From contig NZ_LGHL01000123.1 in NCBI RefSeq assembly GCF_001908205.1, forward strand, positions 1-64,000: 64,000 nt of DNA, read 5' to 3'. The first letter of the stretch is position 1; each line of letters opens with the position of its first letter. Of this stretch, positions 15,588-24,086 are shown piece by piece. The notes under the pieces were generated by a model that had not been told where the DNA came from, did no database searches, and was given only the letters and a program-made list of their open reading frames with translations. Origin of the DNA: Bradyrhizobium sp. NAS80.1. GTDB taxonomy: Bacteria > Pseudomonadota > Alphaproteobacteria > Rhizobiales > Xanthobacteraceae. A program made the translations under genes and the position numbers.

Positions 15588-17012
15588 TCAGTGGCCGCCA
15601 TCGGCAGGCGCTGCCGCGGCGATGGTGGTCGGATTGTCGCTGTCGCCCGCCGGCAAACCACCGCCGTTGACGGCGGTCTGCAGGTCGGACTGCGCGAGAA
15701 AGAACCTTTGCCTGGCGTCGATCGCGCCGCGCAGCGATGCCAGGCGTTGCCGCGCCTCGGTCAGCAGCGCGAAGATGTCGACCTGCATGCTGGAGAAGCG
15801 GAGCTGCATCTCCTCGGTGATGATCTTGCGCAGTGGCAGGATCTCGCGCTGGTAGTGGCTCGCGATGTCGTAGGTGGATCGGTAGGTGCGATAGGCGTCG
15901 CGTGCTTCCGAGCGAACGTTCACCGCTCGTTCGGTAAGGCGATTGAAGGCGAGGTTGTAGGTCTCTGCCGCCTGCCGCACGCGCACCTCGCCGCCGTCGA
16001 AGATCGGGATCTGGAATTGCACGTCGAAACCACTCTCGCGGAACGGCGGGCCCTCCGGATCCTTGGTGCGGCGGGAGATGCCGGCGAGATCGAGCAGCGT
16101 CACGAACCGCGTCGCCTCGGTGAGGTTCAGTGACTTGGCTAGCGCCGTCAGCTCCAGCCGCGCGATCTGCAGGTCGATGCGATGCGCCACGGCATCAGCC
16201 TCGATCGAGGGCAATGCCTGCGGCCGGCGTGGCAATGGCGGCAGTTGATTGGGCAGACGGAAGTCGAGGCCGACATCCCAAAGACCCATCAGCCGTGCCA
16301 GCTTCTCGCGCGCGCTCGTCGCCGCCTGCCGCGCGGTGGCAAGGTCGGCTGTGGTTTCGGCGTAAAACACCTGCTCTCGCGCCTGGTCGAGCTTGTTGAG
16401 CGAGCCGGTCTCGCCGAGCTTCACCGCAAGCTGTGCAGTCGATTCCGCTGTGGATTTCGCGTCCGTGAGCAGCACCACCATCTCATTGGCGGCGACGGTG
16501 CGGACATAGGCGCGCCGCACCTCAGTGGCGAGCCGCAGCGTGGCCAGTGCCGCGCGCAATTGTGCCTGACTGAAGCGGTCGCGGGCGATGTCGGAGCGGA
16601 ATGGCAGGGTGGCCAGCGCGAGGATGTCGCCGACCACCTGGCGCTCGATTTCGCTGGCGCCATTGCCTGATATCCGCGAGATCGAGAACACGGGATTGGG
16701 CGGCAGGCTCTGCTCGACGAGATCGGTCTCGGCCAGCGCCAGCTCATTATAGGCCGCTTGCAGCCCCTTGTTGTTGAGCAGTGCGATCTGCACGGCGGTC
16801 TCTGCGGTCAGCGGCCGCGATAACAGCTGGCGAACGCGCACGTCGACCGCGCCGGCCCCCTCGGCCGTTCGGACGAAGGCGACGTCCTTGTGAATGGATT
16901 GGCTCGTCAGCTCCGAAACCGCATTCATGCCGCTGTCGGGAGAGAACGCAGCGCAGCCGGAGAGGCCGATCGAGGCGAGAGCGAGCAGGCTCCGCGCGAA
17001 ATGATGTGCCAC
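15588..17012 (-). CDS. TolC/CusC-like outer-membrane efflux lipoprotein
   Basis: A 474-residue outer-membrane efflux channel of the OEP family with a lipoprotein signal (lipobox LSGC near residue 20). Two repeated helical halves are visible (around ETAVQIALLNNKGLQAAYNE and DAVAHRIDLQIARLELTA). Family members join with an inner-membrane pump and adaptor, but neither an RND pump nor an adaptor is encoded in this operon, so the partner must be elsewhere. It lies between the lipoprotein gene (9 bases) and the multicopper oxidase gene (11 bases). Confidence 0.9.
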   Translation of the reverse strand: MAHHFARSLLALASIGLSGCAAFSPDSGMNAVSELTSQSIHKDVAFVRTAEGAGAVDVRVRQLLSRPLTAETAVQIALLNNKGLQAAYNELALAETDLVEQSLPPNPVFSISRISGNGASEIERQVVGDILALATLPFRSDIARDRFSQAQLRAALATLRLATEVRRAYVRTVAANEMVVLLTDAKSTAESTAQLAVKLGETGSLNKLDQAREQVFYAETTADLATARQAATSAREKLARLMGLWDVGLDFRLPNQLPPLPRRPQALPSIEADAVAHRIDLQIARLELTALAKSLNLTEATRFVTLLDLAGISRRTKDPEGPPFRESGFDVQFQIPIFDGGEVRVRQAAETYNLAFNRLTERAVNVRSEARDAYRTYRSTYDIASHYQREILPLRKIITEEMQLRFSSMQVDIFALLTEARQRLASLRGAIDARQRFFLAQSDLQTAVNGGGLPAGDSDNPTTIAAAAPADGGH

Positions 17013-17021
17013 GGCGCGCTC

Positions 17022-17306
17022 CTATCGGTCTTGCCGGGCGGGCGGCGCGACACCGTCGTTGCGCTCGCGCCATGACGCGGGCGTCGCAGGCCGCAGGCTG
17101 TTGTAGGGCGTGATAGTTGAACGATAGCCGGCGCGCGCGACCCTCGCTGCCGGATCGGCCGGATCCACGCCGGCCATTTGTGTCGTTGCCGGCATGCAGC
17201 CAGACAACGCCAATGCAGTTAAGGCCAGCAGCGGCCAATAGAATCGAAAGTGTCCTCCACGCGCCGCGGATGCGGCGGCGGACTTCGCCCCGGAAAGCGT
17301 AAGCAT
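17022..17306 (-). CDS. Small lipoprotein of the copper operon
   Basis: A 94-residue protein with an N-terminal hydrophobic segment ending in the lipobox LSGC (Cys near residue 37), then a short polar region with SLRPATPASWRERND. An AGGGA ribosome site precedes the ATG. I do not recognise the family; position between the His-rich and TolC-like genes suggests an accessory role in metal export. Confidence 0.78.
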   Translation of the reverse strand: MLTLSGAKSAAASAARGGHFRFYWPLLALTALALSGCMPATTQMAGVDPADPAARVARAGYRSTITPYNSLRPATPASWRERNDGVAPPARQDR

Positions 17307-17381
17307 GATTTATCCCTGATCTGTCTGAAGACCACAGGCGCGCGTAGATGTGCGCTCGGCCTGACGTCGTCGTGTGTCAGA

Positions 17382-17825
17382 TCAGGCGATGGGAGGGCGG
17401 TAGAGCAGGGGCGGCGGTCCGCTGTGCAGGCTGGCTACGATCTCGGGCGAGCAGGCGGAAACCGGCTGAACCGGCTTGGCGACAGCAGATAGATCGGCCG
17501 GCAGCGCGCTCACGCACATCATCGCGCAACACGGGCCAGCCTTGCCCTTGCCGTCATGGTGGTGGACCGGTGCGTCCTGCGCGGCAGCTTGGTGATGTGC
17601 GTGCATTCCCGTGTGGTCATGCGACACGTTGCCATGCAGGTGGTCGGCCTGCATCTGGTGATGCGCCGGCACGAGGTCGGCGAGCACAAGGTCATCGCCA
17701 AGGCATGGCGCTGGACCACTGCCCCAGGCAAGAGCTGCGGCCGGCGCAAGGACGCAGAACAAATAGGCGAGGGCGACAAACCGCCCCACCCTGATCCGCA
17801 TCGATCGCGTCAATTGCAGCAACAT
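17382..17825 (-). CDS. Secreted His/Cys-rich protein, likely metal-binding, first gene of the copper operon
   Basis: A 147-residue protein with a signal-like hydrophobic segment (about residues 13-34, ending ALAWG), a central His-rich stretch (HHQMQADHLHGNVSHDHTG, then HAHH and HHHDGKG), and a CCAMMC cysteine cluster. These suggest copper or another soft metal. Start could also be the ATG eight codons later. It precedes the lipoprotein gene by about 75 bases and would be the promoter-proximal gene of the operon. Confidence 0.7.
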   Translation of the reverse strand: MLLQLTRSMRIRVGRFVALAYLFCVLAPAAALAWGSGPAPCLGDDLVLADLVPAHHQMQADHLHGNVSHDHTGMHAHHQAAAQDAPVHHHDGKGKAGPCCAMMCVSALPADLSAVAKPVQPVSACSPEIVASLHSGPPPLLYRPPIA

Positions 17826-17976
17826 TCCGCCGACATGCTCTTTGCGCGCGGCAATGTCGCACGCGCGGATTGCAACCTAATTGCAAAGCGGCGTTTCGCC
17901 AAGCTCTTCTTACCGCAGTGCACAGCGCATGCCCATTATCGCGGCACGATGCTTGACCGCGCGGCGATCAGCGAAC

Positions 17977-19242
17977 ATGGTCCGGCCCGTGCACGCACCA
18001 AATCATCCAGGACAGAGACCGGCCTCCTTCACCCCTGATTCCCGTCAGGCGTGGGTGCGGCTCGTCATTGCGCTTCTGATCGGTTCGATCGGAGCCGTCG
18101 GCATGTGGGCGATCGTGGTGGTGATTCCCGTCGTGCAGGCTGAATTCGGCGCCACGCGCGGCGCAGTGTCGCTGGCCTTCACCCTCATGATGTTCGGTTT
18201 CGGCCTCGGTGGCGTGATCGCCGGCAAGGTCACCGACCGTTTCGGCATCGTGCCGGCGATGGCGATCAGCATCGCCTTCCTCGGCGTCGCCAATGTGCTG
18301 GCGGGATTGTCGACCCACCTCTGGCAATTCGTGGCGGCCTATTTCCTGATCGGGCTCGGCACCTCGGCAACTTTCGCGCCGCTGATGGCGGAGGCCTCGC
18401 ATTGGTTCGAGCGCTATCGCGGGCTGGCCGTGACCATCGTCGCGAGCGGCAACTATGTCGCCGGCACGATGTGGCCGCCGATCGTGAGTTGGGGCATGCA
18501 AACCGCGGGCTGGCGCACGACCCATATCGGCATCGGCATCGTTTGCGCCATTCTGATGACGATTCTTGTGCTGGTCCTGCGCATGCAGATGGGCCACGAC
18601 AAGGTCCGCGACCACGCCAACGCGCCGCCGCCGCGCGTCGATCTCAAGCTCTCGACCAACACGCTGACCGTGCTGCTCTCGATCGCCAGCATTGCCTGCT
18701 GCGTCGCCATGGCGATGCCGCAGGTCCACATCGTCGCCTATTGCGGCGATCTCGGTTATGGCGTGGCGCGCGGCGCCGAGATGCTGTCCCTGATGATGGC
18801 CTGCGGCATCGTCAGCCGGATCGGCTCGGGCTACCTCGCCGACAAGATCGGCGGCATCCCCACGCTGCTGGTCGGGGCATTGGCGCAAGGCTTTGCGCTG
18901 GTGTTCTATCTGTTCTTCGACAGCCTCACCTCGCTCTATCTGATCTCGGCGATGTTCGGCCTGTTCCAGGGCGGCATCGTGCCGAGCTACGCCATCATCG
19001 TGCGCGAGGCGATGCCGGCGAGCGAAGCCGCAACGCGCGTCGGCATCGTGGTTTTCGCCTCCGTGCTCGGCATGTCCCTCGGCGGCTGGGTGTCGGGCGT
19101 CATTTTTGATGCGACCGGTTCGTATGCCGCGGCGTTCGCCAACGGCGTCGCCTGGAACGCGGTCAATGTCGGCATCGTCCTGACGTTGCTGATCCGTTCG
19201 CGGATGAAGGTCGTGAAGGCGAGGCCGGAATACGCCGCCTGA
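17977..19242 (+). CDS. MFS transporter
   Basis: A 12-transmembrane-segment major facilitator with the loop motif GKVTDRFG between helices 2 and 3 and the matching SGYLADKIGG in the second half. The substrate is not evident; the overall look (monocarboxylate-porter-like, GTSATFAPLMAEASHWFERYRGLA) suggests organic acids. I prefer the start at 17977 (MVRPVHAPNH); earlier in-frame starts would add 32 unlikely residues. The gene is convergent with the TetR gene and divergent from the copper operon. Confidence 0.85.
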   Translation: MVRPVHAPNHPGQRPASFTPDSRQAWVRLVIALLIGSIGAVGMWAIVVVIPVVQAEFGATRGAVSLAFTLMMFGFGLGGVIAGKVTDRFGIVPAMAISIAFLGVANVLAGLSTHLWQFVAAYFLIGLGTSATFAPLMAEASHWFERYRGLAVTIVASGNYVAGTMWPPIVSWGMQTAGWRTTHIGIGIVCAILMTILVLVLRMQMGHDKVRDHANAPPPRVDLKLSTNTLTVLLSIASIACCVAMAMPQVHIVAYCGDLGYGVARGAEMLSLMMACGIVSRIGSGYLADKIGGIPTLLVGALAQGFALVFYLFFDSLTSLYLISAMFGLFQGGIVPSYAIIVREAMPASEAATRVGIVVFASVLGMSLGGWVSGVIFDATGSYAAAFANGVAWNAVNVGIVLTLLIRSRMKVVKARPEYAA

Positions 19243-19255
19243 GCGCGACGGGATT

Positions 19256-19272
19256 CGATACGAGGCGTATCG
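19256..19272. terminator. Small perfect hairpin between convergent genes
   Basis: CGATACG-AGG-CGTATCG, a seven-bp stem with three-base loop, lies 14 bases after the MFS stop and 75 bases beyond the TetR stop. No T run follows, so it may be only a weak bidirectional terminator. Confidence 0.4.
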
Positions 19273-19346
19273 GCTCCCCAGCTCGCACTGACCGAGTGTG
19301 TTGCTCCGACGCGGCGGCGTCGATTCTGGCACATCCGCGCGCGCGG

Positions 19347-19985
19347 CTACCGCTTCCGCTTTGCAGCCGGCCTCGCCGGTTTGGCAGCGCTCGACTTGAC
19401 CTTGCCGGCCGGCTGCACGCGCAATCCGTCGACGAACACGTCGAGCATGCGCAGCACCGACGATTGCCAGCCGGGCTGGTCGTGCATGTAGCACATGCCG
19501 ACCAGGGCCCTGAGCAGGTCCTCCGGGCTGACATCGCCACGCATCTGGCCGGCAGCGACCGCGCGGTCGAGCAGCGAGCCGATCGCCTTGGTCAGCCGGT
19601 CCATCGAGAACGCCGCGAGCTCCGACGTGCTCTGGAACGTCAGCGCCAGCGCGGCCGACATGCCTTTTTTGGTGGCAACGAATTCGACGTTGGAGCGCAG
19701 CCAGCGCCGCAGCGCCTCGACCGGGTCCTTTGCATTCTTCAACTGCTCGGCGAGCTCGCTGAGCTGCTCGACCTCGCGCCGGTAGACTGCCTCGAACAAA
19801 TCCTCGCGCGTCGGGAAATGGCGGTAGAGCGTGCCGATGCCAACGCCGGCGCGTTTTGCCACGGCCTCCAGGCTCGCCTCCGGACCGCCGGCGTTGAACA
19901 CGGCTTTCGCAGCCTCAAGCACGCGCTCGCGATTGCGCACGGCATCGGCACGCGGCTTGCGGGTCTGGTCGGTGTGGTCATCCAT
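19347..19985 (-). CDS. TetR-family transcriptional regulator
   Basis: A 212-residue repressor with an N-terminal TetR helix-turn-helix (RVLEAAKAVF through GVGIGTLYRHFPTREDLFEAVY, about residues 22-65), a ligand-binding helical domain, and a Lys/Pro/Ala-rich basic tail. Start at 19985 begins MDDHTDQTRK; a start six codons earlier is possible. It is divergent from the molybdenum hydroxylase operon with 240 bases between, so it most likely controls that operon and itself. Confidence 0.9.
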   Translation of the reverse strand: MDDHTDQTRKPRADAVRNRERVLEAAKAVFNAGGPEASLEAVAKRAGVGIGTLYRHFPTREDLFEAVYRREVEQLSELAEQLKNAKDPVEALRRWLRSNVEFVATKKGMSAALALTFQSTSELAAFSMDRLTKAIGSLLDRAVAAGQMRGDVSPEDLLRALVGMCYMHDQPGWQSSVLRMLDVFVDGLRVQPAGKVKSSAAKPARPAAKRKR

Positions 19986-20098
19986 GCCAGCAATGTAGAT
20001 CACGAATTGGTTAGATTGAACCCATGCAGGGCTGCACCGCGTTGTTTGCGCACGGGCTTTTGACGGATTCCAATATTTTCCCGGCGGCCCTTGTTAAC

Positions 20099-20113
20099 CG
20101 GAGGGATCCTCCG
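20099..20113. promoter_or_regulatory. Inverted repeat CGGAGG-GAT-CCTCCG, candidate TetR operator
   Basis: A perfect six-base inverted repeat with a three-base centre, roughly midway between the divergent TetR gene and the molybdenum hydroxylase operon. Size and position fit an operator, but no experimental consensus is available to compare with. Confidence 0.35.
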
Positions 20114-20225
20114 TATATCCGCTGACACGTCGGCCGGATCATGTCCGAACGGCGCGATATCGACGGCGGCCACGTCGGTGGCGCGCCGCACGATCACTCA
20201 TGTCCATATCTGATCGGAGCCTTGT

Positions 20226-20723
20226 ATGAACCACTCCATCAGCCTCACCGTGAACGGTGCGCGGCGCGAATTCGTCCTCGACGATCCGCGCGTGACGCTG
20301 CTCGATCTCCTGCGTGAGCGCCTCCATTTGACCGGAACCAAGAAGGGATGCGATCGCGGCCAATGCGGCGCCTGCACCATTCTCGTCGACGGCAAACGTA
20401 TCAATTCCTGCCTCGCGCTCGCCATCAGCCATGACGGCGCCAACATCGTCACCATCGAAGGCGTCGCGCGCGGCGACCAGCTTCATCCGGTGCAGGCCGC
20501 CTTCATCGCCCATGACGGATTTCAGTGCGGCTTCTGCACGCCCGGCCAGATCATGAGCGCGATCGGCATGATGCGTGAAGCCCAGGCCGGTAGCGATCCC
20601 GAGCGCATCCGCGAATGCATGAGCGGCAATCTCTGCCGCTGCGGCGCCTATGCCGGCATCGTCGATGCCGTGCTCGAAGCGCAGGCCGGCATGGATGAAT
20701 CCAATCAGAGGCGCTCCGCATGA
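20226..20723 (+). CDS. Molybdenum hydroxylase, 2Fe-2S subunit (PaoA/YagT-like)
   Basis: The iron-sulfur subunit of a xanthine dehydrogenase/aldehyde oxidoreductase-type enzyme. The plant-ferredoxin cluster is ligated by GCDRGQCGACTILVDG with a further Cys in NSCLAL, and the second 2Fe-2S cluster by CGFCTPGQ and CRCGAY. The protein is 165 residues with no long Tat leader, so the enzyme is probably cytoplasmic, unlike E. coli PaoA. It overlaps the next gene by four bases. Confidence 0.93.
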   Translation: MNHSISLTVNGARREFVLDDPRVTLLDLLRERLHLTGTKKGCDRGQCGACTILVDGKRINSCLALAISHDGANIVTIEGVARGDQLHPVQAAFIAHDGFQCGFCTPGQIMSAIGMMREAQAGSDPERIRECMSGNLCRCGAYAGIVDAVLEAQAGMDESNQRRSA

Positions 20724-21775
20724 AACCGTTCGATTACGTCAGGCCTGCCACGGTCGCCGAGGCGGTCGCCGCTGCCGCGCAGCCGGGTGCGACCTATCTC
20801 GCTGCCGGCACCAATCTGCTCGATCTGATGAAGGGCGGCGTCAGCCGTCCGGATCGCCTCGTCGATCTCACGCATCTTGAGGGCCTCGATGCAATCGAGC
20901 GCCTCGCCGATGGCGGCTTGCGCATCGGCGCGCTCGTAAGCAATGCGGATCTTGCGCATGATCCAGAATTCGCAAAGTCCTATCCGGTCGTCGCCGAAGC
21001 CCTTCTTTCCGGCGCATCGGCGCAACTGCGCAATGCCGCCACCGTCGGCGGCAATCTTCTACAACGGACGCGCTGCGCGTATTTCTACGACACCGCCAGC
21101 CGCTGCAACAAGCGCGATGCCGGCAGCGGCTGTGATGCCCGCGGCGGTGAGAACCGCACGCACGCCGTGCTCGGCTGGAGCGAGAACTGCATCGCCACGC
21201 ATCCATCGGACTTCTGCGTGCCGCTGGTCGCGCTTGGCGCCATCGTCGAGATCGAGGGCAAGAACGGCCGGCGCGAGATTGCGCTCGACGAACTGCATCG
21301 CCTGCCCGGCGACACGCCGGAGCGCGACTCGGCGCTCGAGCACGGCGACCTGATTGTCGCAGTCCGCCTGCCGCCTGCGGCGCGCGGCTTTGCCGCACAT
21401 GCGCGGTATCTCAAGGTTCGTGAGCGCACGTCTTACGCTTTCGCCATGGTCTCGGCCGCGGCCGCGTTGCGGATAGAGAACGGCAAGATCAGCGAAGCGC
21501 GGCTTGCGCTCGGCGGCGTCGCCGCAAAACCCTGGCGCGCCCGTGCCGCGGAAGACGTGCTCAGGGGCGTCGCGCCCACCGCAGATGTCTTCCAGGAAGC
21601 CGCATGGCGTGCACTCACCGACGCGAAGCCGTCCGGCGACAACGCCTTCAAGATCGCGCTCGCGCGCCGCATCGTCGTGCGCGCGCTGACCCTCGCTGCC
21701 GCCGGTACGCCGGCGCGTATGCCGGCGCTGCCGGCCTCACCCTTTGCCTCGACGTCCGGAGCCATTCATGCCTGA
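20720..21775 (+). CDS. Molybdenum hydroxylase, FAD-binding subunit with extra Fe-S cysteines (PaoB/YagS-like)
   Basis: The FAD-binding medium subunit, with LAAGTNLLDLMKGG as the pyrophosphate-binding loop and NAATVGGNLLQRTRCAY. Cysteines at 119, 129, 138, 157 and 166 sit in the insertion that binds an additional 4Fe-4S cluster in E. coli PaoB, so this enzyme likely also has it. The length of 351 residues is slightly above usual. It passes electrons between the Fe-S subunit and the molybdenum cofactor subunit. Confidence 0.92.
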   Translation: MKPFDYVRPATVAEAVAAAAQPGATYLAAGTNLLDLMKGGVSRPDRLVDLTHLEGLDAIERLADGGLRIGALVSNADLAHDPEFAKSYPVVAEALLSGASAQLRNAATVGGNLLQRTRCAYFYDTASRCNKRDAGSGCDARGGENRTHAVLGWSENCIATHPSDFCVPLVALGAIVEIEGKNGRREIALDELHRLPGDTPERDSALEHGDLIVAVRLPPAARGFAAHARYLKVRERTSYAFAMVSAAAALRIENGKISEARLALGGVAAKPWRARAAEDVLRGVAPTADVFQEAAWRALTDAKPSGDNAFKIALARRIVVRALTLAAAGTPARMPALPASPFASTSGAIHA

Positions 21776-24023
21776 GCTCAACCTGACCAGCGCGCCCGCC
21801 CACCTGCGCCACGGCTCGAACATCGGCCAGCCGCTGACCCGCCGTGACGGCATCCTCAAGGTCAGGGGGCAGGCGACTTACGCCGCCGACAATCATCCGC
21901 CGGGTATGCTGTTTGCGGTGATGGCGGTCTCCAGCATCGCGCGCGGCCGAGTGACTTCGCTCGATGTCACTGCCGCCAAGTGCCATCCCGGCGTCGTCGA
22001 CGTCATGACGCCGGACCACAAGCCGCCGCTCGCGATCGATCCTGAAATCAAGACCAACCCGTTCGTGTTCCGGATGGAGGTGTTGCAGAGCAATGAGGTC
22101 CGCTACGCCAACCAGCCTATTGCCGTCGTGATCGCCGAAACTTTGGAGGTGGCGACGGAAGGCGCGGTGCTGCTGGCGCCGCGCTATGAGACGCTGCCTG
22201 CGCTCGTTGGCCTGGATGCCGGCGAGAGCTTCGTGCCGCCCGTCGTCGGTGTCGGCAACCCCACCGAAAATCACCGCGGCGATGTCGAGGCGGGCCTTGC
22301 CTTGGCCGAGAAGCACATCGAGGCGGTTTACGAGACGCCGCCGCAGTATCACAACGCAATGGAGCCGCATGCCATCGTCGCCGCCTGGGACGGCGACAGT
22401 TTGCAACTCGACATGCCTACCCAGGGTCTCATGCTGTCGCTTGCGCGCGTTGCCGAATTGTTCGGTATCGCGCACGACAAGATCCACATCCGCAGCCCCT
22501 TCCTCGGTGGTGGGTTCGGCTCGAAGGGATTCATGGCCGGCCCGCAAGTGCTCGGCGTCATGGCCGCAAAGCTGGTTCGCAAGCCGGTCAAGCTCGTGCT
22601 GCGCCGTGAGCAGATGTACGGTCCGGTCGGCCATCGCGCGCCGACGCGTCAGCGGTTGCGTATCGGCACGGACGGCGAGGGACGTCTCACCGCCCTCGAT
22701 CACCACGCCAGGACCGTCTCGAGCACGTTCGACGACTTCTACGAGCCCGCGGCCGACGCCTCGCGCACGCTTTATGCGGCTCCTGCGATCCGCACCTCGC
22801 ATGACGCTGTGCGCGTCAACACCGGCACGCCGCTGTTCATGCGCGCACCCGGCGAGGCGACCGGATCGATCGCACTCGAAAGCGCGATCGACGAGATGGC
22901 CTGGGCCTGTGGCATCGATCCGCTCGCCTTCCGCCTGAAGAACTACGCCGAGGTCGAGCCGATGACCGGCAAGCCCTTCTCCTCGAAGGCGCTGCGTGCC
23001 TGCTACGAGCAGGGCGCGGCGCGCTTCGGCTGGTCAAAGCGGTCGCTGCAGCCACGTCGGATGCGTGACGATTCCGGCCTCCTGGTCGGTTGGGGCATGG
23101 GTACTGCGACCTTCCCGGCGCTGATGTTCCAGGCCGAAGCGCGCGCGGCGATCCGCCGCGATGGTCGCGGCGCGATGGAAATCGGCGCGCACGACATGGG
23201 GCAGGGCGCCTGGACGGCGCTCGCCCAGATCGCGGCTGATGCGGTCGGTCTCGATATTGACCGCGTCGAGTTCAAGGCGGGTACATCAGACCTGCCCGAT
23301 GCCGGCATTGCCGGCGGCTCGGCGCACACGGCGACCGCCGGTGCTGCGATTCACAGTGCGGGCGCAGCCGTCATCGCCAAGCTTGCCGATCTCGCAACCG
23401 GTGACGAGCGGTCACCGTTGTTCGGCGCCGGCAATGCCGGCGTGATTGCGCGCGACGGCAGGTTGATCCGTCGCGACGACGAAAGCCGCAGTGAGAGCTA
23501 TGCCGAGATCCTCGCGCGTGCCGGCGTCGCCGAGGTCGAAGCCCGCGGCACCGGCGCGCCCAATCCTGCTGCGATGGAAGAGTATGCGATGCACGCGCAC
23601 GGCGCGGTGTTCGCGGAGGTGAAGGTCGATCCCGAGCTCGGCCAGATCCGCGTCACGCGCATGGTCGGCGCGTTCGCGGCGGGGCGCATCGTCAATCCGC
23701 ATCTGGTGAAGAGCCAGCTCTTCGGCGGCATGATCTGGGGCATGTCCTTCGCGCTGCACGAGGAAGCCATCACCGACCGCCGCAGTGGCCGGATCATGAA
23801 TGCCAATCTCGGCGAATACCACATCCCGGTGAATGCCGACGTGCCGCCGCTCGACGTGATCACGGTCGAGGAGCACGATCCGCATGTGAATGCGCTTGGC
23901 ATCAAGGGTGTCGGCGAGATCGGCATCACCGGCAGCGCCGGCGCAGTTGCCAACGCGGTCTGGCACGCGACCGGCGTACGTGTCCGTCGCTTTCCGATCC
24001 GGATCGAGGAGTTGCTGAAATAG
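21768..24023 (+). CDS. Molybdenum hydroxylase, molybdopterin-binding subunit (PaoC/YagR-like aldehyde or xanthine oxidoreductase)
   Basis: The 751-residue catalytic subunit containing the molybdopterin-cytosine-dinucleotide site. Seen are the N-terminal GQPLTRRDGILKVRGQATYAAD, the GGGFGSKG loop, MRAPGEATGS, and the GVGEIGITGSAGAVANAV region carrying the catalytic glutamate. The start at 21768 overlaps the previous gene by eight bases. The substrate (aromatic aldehydes or N-heterocycles) cannot be read from the sequence. Confidence 0.93.
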   Translation: MPELNLTSAPAHLRHGSNIGQPLTRRDGILKVRGQATYAADNHPPGMLFAVMAVSSIARGRVTSLDVTAAKCHPGVVDVMTPDHKPPLAIDPEIKTNPFVFRMEVLQSNEVRYANQPIAVVIAETLEVATEGAVLLAPRYETLPALVGLDAGESFVPPVVGVGNPTENHRGDVEAGLALAEKHIEAVYETPPQYHNAMEPHAIVAAWDGDSLQLDMPTQGLMLSLARVAELFGIAHDKIHIRSPFLGGGFGSKGFMAGPQVLGVMAAKLVRKPVKLVLRREQMYGPVGHRAPTRQRLRIGTDGEGRLTALDHHARTVSSTFDDFYEPAADASRTLYAAPAIRTSHDAVRVNTGTPLFMRAPGEATGSIALESAIDEMAWACGIDPLAFRLKNYAEVEPMTGKPFSSKALRACYEQGAARFGWSKRSLQPRRMRDDSGLLVGWGMGTATFPALMFQAEARAAIRRDGRGAMEIGAHDMGQGAWTALAQIAADAVGLDIDRVEFKAGTSDLPDAGIAGGSAHTATAGAAIHSAGAAVIAKLADLATGDERSPLFGAGNAGVIARDGRLIRRDDESRSESYAEILARAGVAEVEARGTGAPNPAAMEEYAMHAHGAVFAEVKVDPELGQIRVTRMVGAFAAGRIVNPHLVKSQLFGGMIWGMSFALHEEAITDRRSGRIMNANLGEYHIPVNADVPPLDVITVEEHDPHVNALGIKGVGEIGITGSAGAVANAVWHATGVRVRRFPIRIEELLK

Positions 24024-24033
24024 CTCTGATGCT

Positions 24034-24066
24034 CGTCATGCTGCCGCGTGCTGCGGCAGCATGACG
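24034..24066. terminator. Perfect 14-bp hairpin after the molybdenum hydroxylase operon
   Basis: CGTCATGCTGCCGC pairs with GCGGCAGCATGACG around a five-base loop, 11 bases after the operon stop and 20 bases beyond the LprI-like gene stop on the other strand. Its position fits a bidirectional terminator for two convergent units; no T run is present. Confidence 0.65.
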
Positions 24067-24086
24067 CCTTCGCCGGTCGAGTGCGG

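Noticed and set aside
17968..19494. 508-codon frame antisense to the MFS transporter
   Set aside because: Arg/His/Asp-rich shadow; the transporter frame has hydrophobic segments and MFS motifs.
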